A stretch of DNA of 9,667 nt from an uncultured Bacteroidota bacterium. Lineage in GTDB: Bacteria > Bacteroidota > Bacteroidia > Flavobacteriales > Flavobacteriaceae. The notes under the pieces are model-generated. The model was not told where the DNA came from, did not search any database, and saw only the letters and a list, made by a program, of their open reading frames with translations. Each line of letters starts with the position of its first letter. The first letter of the stretch is position 1. The stretch lies in contig CAILTC010000265.1 in assembly GCA_903837025.1 (NCBI GenBank), forward strand, positions 1-9,667, read 5' to 3'. Below, piece by piece: positions 7,039 to 9,667 of the stretch. The translations under genes were made by a program, and so were the position numbers.

Positions 7039-8022
7039 ATGAAAAGAATATTAATTACTGGAGCAGCGGGTTTTTTAGGTTCACATCTTTGTGACCGTTT
7101 TATTAAAGAAGGTTATTTTGTCATTGGAATGGACAATCTCATCACAGGAGATTTAAAAAACATTGAGCATTTATTCAAGCTTGAAAATTTTGAATTTTAC
7201 CATCATGATATCACTAAATTCGTACACGTTCCCGGAAATCTAGATTATATTCTTCACTTTGCTTCGCCAGCAAGTCCGATAGATTATTTAAAAATTCCGA
7301 TTCAGACTCTGAAAGTTGGGTCTTTGGGAACACATAATCTTCTTGGTTTGGCAAGAGTCAAGAAAGCAAGAATCCTTATTGCATCAACATCGGAGGTTTA
7401 CGGAGATCCATTAGTTCACCCTCAAACCGAAGAATATTATGGAAACGTAAACACGATTGGCCCAAGAGGCGTTTATGATGAAGCCAAACGTTTTCAGGAA
7501 TCGATCACGATGGCCTACCATACTTTTCATGGCGTAGAAACCAGAATTGTCCGAATTTTTAATACATACGGACCAAGAATGAGACTTAATGACGGAAGAG
7601 TTATTCCAGCCTTTATTGGTCAAGCATTGCGTGGTGAAGACCTAACAATTTTTGGTAACGGAATGCAAACACGTTCCTTTTGTTATGTTGACGATCAGGT
7701 AGAAGGTATTTTTAGATTGTTGCATTCCGATTATGTTTTTCCGGTGAATATTGGAAATCCTGACGAAATAACGATAAAAGATTTTGCAGACGAAATCATA
7801 AAACTTACAGGAACAAACCAGAAAGTGGTGTATCATCCGCTTCCAATAAATGATCCGTTGCAACGTCAACCAGATACCACAAAAGCAAAAGAATTACTAG
7901 GTTGGGAAGCAAAAATTTCTCGAGAAGAAGGAATGAAAATAACCTACGATTATTTCAAATCGTTGTCAACCGAAGAACTTTTAAAAGAAGAACATAAAGA
8001 TTTTTCTAAGTATATAAACTAG
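7039..8022 (+). CDS. UDP-glucuronate decarboxylase (UDP-xylose synthase), SDR family, 327 aa
   Basis: The enzyme converts UDP-glucuronate to UDP-xylose with NAD+ as bound cofactor. The Rossmann motif GAAGFLG (8-14) follows directly on MKRILIT, which fixes the start at ATG 7039; the frame opens upstream at a TTG (7009), but that would put ten unrelated residues before the fold. The SDR catalytic set is present: TSEVYGDP (117-124) with Ser118 and Glu119, and YDEAK (Tyr146, Lys150). The [14 protein letters not shown] context and [16 protein letters not shown] (175-190) are characteristic of UDP-glucuronate decarboxylases and separate them from epimerases. TRSFCYVDD (211-219) and QRQPDT (275-280) are further family signatures. 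Its TAG stop overlaps the GTG start of the next gene by one base, indicating translational coupling and a shared role in glycan synthesis. Confidence 0.93.
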   Translation: MKRILITGAAGFLGSHLCDRFIKEGYFVIGMDNLITGDLKNIEHLFKLENFEFYHHDITKFVHVPGNLDYILHFASPASPIDYLKIPIQTLKVGSLGTHNLLGLARVKKARILIASTSEVYGDPLVHPQTEEYYGNVNTIGPRGVYDEAKRFQESITMAYHTFHGVETRIVRIFNTYGPRMRLNDGRVIPAFIGQALRGEDLTIFGNGMQTRSFCYVDDQVEGIFRLLHSDYVFPVNIGNPDEITIKDFADEIIKLTGTNQKVVYHPLPINDPLQRQPDTTKAKELLGWEAKISREEGMKITYDYFKSLSTEELLKEEHKDFSKYIN

Positions 8023-9374
8023 TGAAAACAAAAATAGGAAGATATTCAGGTTATATTCAGCCATTTACTTACTTGATAGATTTAATTATCATCAATGTAT
8101 TGTCTGTATATATCATGCCATTTCATGCGAATGAAATTTATTATTCTGTTTTTATAAGTTTTGCTTGGTTTGTAATAGCTGCAAATATTGGGTTTTATGA
8201 AGTGTATCGTTATACAAAAGTTATTTCAATAGTAAACTTTGCTTTCAAACAAGGAATATTATTTAGCTTATTTTGTCTTGCGTTAGAGTATTTTTATTCA
8301 GAAACTTCAAATCAGAAAGCGGTCGCTTTGTTTATTATTTTAGCGCTGTTTTTGATTCTATTTATCAAGCTTTTTATTTATTATTTTTTAAGAAAGTTTA
8401 GGGTTTTATATGGAGGAAATTCTAGAAGGGTGGTGTTATTAGGAAACTATAAAAATATTAATCCCTTAAAGACTTTTTTTACGGAAAACCCAGATTACGG
8501 TTATAAATTAATAAAAGTATTTACCCTTGAGGATCATAAAAAAGAAAGAATTAGCGAATGCCTTCACTTTGTTTTAGAAAACAAAATGGATGAAATATAT
8601 TGCGCAATGGCAGACCTGTCTGATAGTCAAGTTAATGATATTATTAATTTTGCCGACAATAATTTAAAAACATTAAAATTCATTCCTAACGAAAAGCAAA
8701 TCCTCACTAGAAGCGTAAAGTTTGAATACTATGATTACATTCCTGTTATATCTCTAAGGAATATTTTGCAGGACGAAACTTTAAATAAAATCATCAAACG
8801 TGTTTTTGACATTGTTTTTTCCTCATTAATTATTATTGGCATATTGTCATGGCTTACCCCAATATTGGCTTTAATAATTAAATGGGAATCTAAAGGACCA
8901 TTGTTTTTTATTCAAAAAAGGAACGGATTAAATTACAAGGAATTCAATTGTTACAAATTTCGTTCGATGGAATTAAATGACAAAGCTGATTTAGATTTAT
9001 CCTCAAAAAATGACATTCGAATAACTAAAGTGGGAAAATTTATTAGAAAAACGAGCATTGATGAACTTCCACAATTTTTCAATGTTTTATTAGGCGAAAT
9101 GTCCGTAGTTGGTCCCAGACCGCACATGGTGAGCGTTACCAATATATATGCCTTAAAAGTGGATAAATTCATGGTCCGTCATTTTGTTAAACCAGGAATC
9201 ACAGGACTTGCCCAAACAAAAGGTTTTAGAGGCGAAGTAGAGACAGATGAGGATATTATTAATAGAGTGAAATATGATATTTTTTACATGGAAAATTGGT
9301 CTATTTTGTTAGATATAAAAATCATATTCATTACCATTTACAACACCCTTAAAGGGGATGAAAAAGCCTATTGA
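8022..9374 (+). CDS. Polyprenyl-phosphate sugar-1-phosphate transferase (initiating glycosyltransferase), 450 aa
   Basis: This inner-membrane enzyme transfers a sugar-1-phosphate from a nucleotide sugar to undecaprenyl phosphate, the first step of exopolysaccharide, O-antigen or protein-glycan assembly. The large WcaJ/WbaP-type architecture is visible: N-terminal hydrophobic helices (about 14-32, 41-58, 74-91, 101-122), a soluble nucleotide-binding-like domain (RRVVLLGNYKN at 135-145 onward), then the re-entrant/catalytic membrane helix (about 260-287) and the C-terminal catalytic domain. Key motifs there are FFIQKRNG (295-302), YKFRSM (311-316), the Asp-Glu dyad in SIDELPQ (Asp347, Glu348), VGPRPHM (363-369) and PGITGLAQ (391-398). 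The start is GTG 8022, overlapping the previous stop as TAGTG; no alternative ATG precedes the first helix. The sugar is undetermined: glucose, galactose or an N-acetyl/bacillosamine-type sugar are all possible for this fold. Confidence 0.92.
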   Translation: MKTKIGRYSGYIQPFTYLIDLIIINVLSVYIMPFHANEIYYSVFISFAWFVIAANIGFYEVYRYTKVISIVNFAFKQGILFSLFCLALEYFYSETSNQKAVALFIILALFLILFIKLFIYYFLRKFRVLYGGNSRRVVLLGNYKNINPLKTFFTENPDYGYKLIKVFTLEDHKKERISECLHFVLENKMDEIYCAMADLSDSQVNDIINFADNNLKTLKFIPNEKQILTRSVKFEYYDYIPVISLRNILQDETLNKIIKRVFDIVFSSLIIIGILSWLTPILALIIKWESKGPLFFIQKRNGLNYKEFNCYKFRSMELNDKADLDLSSKNDIRITKVGKFIRKTSIDELPQFFNVLLGEMSVVGPRPHMVSVTNIYALKVDKFMVRHFVKPGITGLAQTKGFRGEVETDEDIINRVKYDIFYMENWSILLDIKIIFITIYNTLKGDEKAY

Positions 9375-9375
9375 T

Positions 9376-9667
9376 ATGGATAATCCTTTAGTATCCATAA
9401 TTACGCCAACATTCAATTCGGAAAAATTTATTACCCAAACAATACAATCGATTCAAAATCAATCCTATAAAAATTGGGAAATAATTCTTGTTGATGATTG
9501 TTCTAGCGACAAAACGGTTTCGATAATTGCTGATTTTGTTCAATTAGATTCGAGAATTCAATTTTTTCAACTCGAAAAAAATTCAGGAACTGGAGTTGCT
9601 AGAAATTATGCTTTAACCAAAGCAAAAGGTAGTTATATCACTTTTTTAGATTCGGATGATTTATGGA
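9376..9667 (+). CDS. Family 2 glycosyltransferase, 3'-truncated by the window edge
   Basis: The first 97 residues are visible, beginning MDNPLVSIITPTFNSEKF, the standard N-terminus of a GT2 (GT-A fold) glycosyltransferase. Further family marks are EIILVDDCSSD (35-45), which binds the nucleotide, NSGTGVARNYAL (69-80), and ITFLDSDD (88-95) containing the metal-binding DxD. ATG 9376 starts one base after the previous stop codon (9372-9374), so the gene is co-transcribed and probably translationally coupled. It likely adds a sugar to the lipid-linked product of the preceding transferase. Donor and acceptor cannot be told from this portion. Confidence 0.93.
   Translation, partial: MDNPLVSIITPTFNSEKFITQTIQSIQNQSYKNWEIILVDDCSSDKTVSIIADFVQLDSRIQFFQLEKNSGTGVARNYALTKAKGSYITFLDSDDLW

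Overview
The window is AT-rich chromosomal DNA from a member of the Bacteroidota, most probably Flavobacterium or a close relative. The evidence is protein resemblance (a TatA with the [20 protein letters not shown] core, a bacterial GH3-family protein, and a short membrane protein like the N-terminus of Bacteroidota M23 peptidases), the lack of clear Shine-Dalgarno sequences, and exact matches to the Bacteroidota -7 promoter box (TAnnTTTG) upstream of three genes. This assignment is by recognition, not by database search.

Layout. (1) Bases 2-2017, + strand: the transcription accessory protein Tex, cut at its N-terminus by the window edge. (2) Bases 2021-2059: a perfect palindromic terminator shared by the convergent genes on either side. 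(3) Bases 2074-2682, - strand: a small secreted outer-membrane beta-barrel protein. (4) Bases 2901-3098, - strand: a TatA-type twin-arginine translocase subunit, followed on its own strand by a hairpin at 2834-2878. (5) Bases 3099-3248: a divergent promoter region. (6) From 3249 to the end, all genes are on the + strand with short gaps: a single-pass membrane protein lacking the peptidase domain of its apparent relatives, a GH3-family adenylate-forming enzyme, a 562-residue protein whose C-terminal part has hallmarks of the nucleoside phosphorylase/nucleosidase superfamily, a UDP-glucuronate decarboxylase, a polyprenyl-phosphate sugar-1-phosphate transferase, and the start of a family 2 glycosyltransferase.

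How the genes work together. The last three genes are tightly packed (1-base overlap, then a 1-base gap) and form the start of a surface-glycan cluster: one enzyme makes UDP-xylose, the next loads the first sugar onto a lipid carrier, and the next adds a sugar. Just upstream, the membrane protein, GH3 enzyme and nucleosidase-like protein form a second group of unknown purpose. The least explained part of the window is this second group, above all the nucleosidase-like protein at 5296-6984. No RNA genes, CRISPR arrays, insertion sequences or attachment sites were found.
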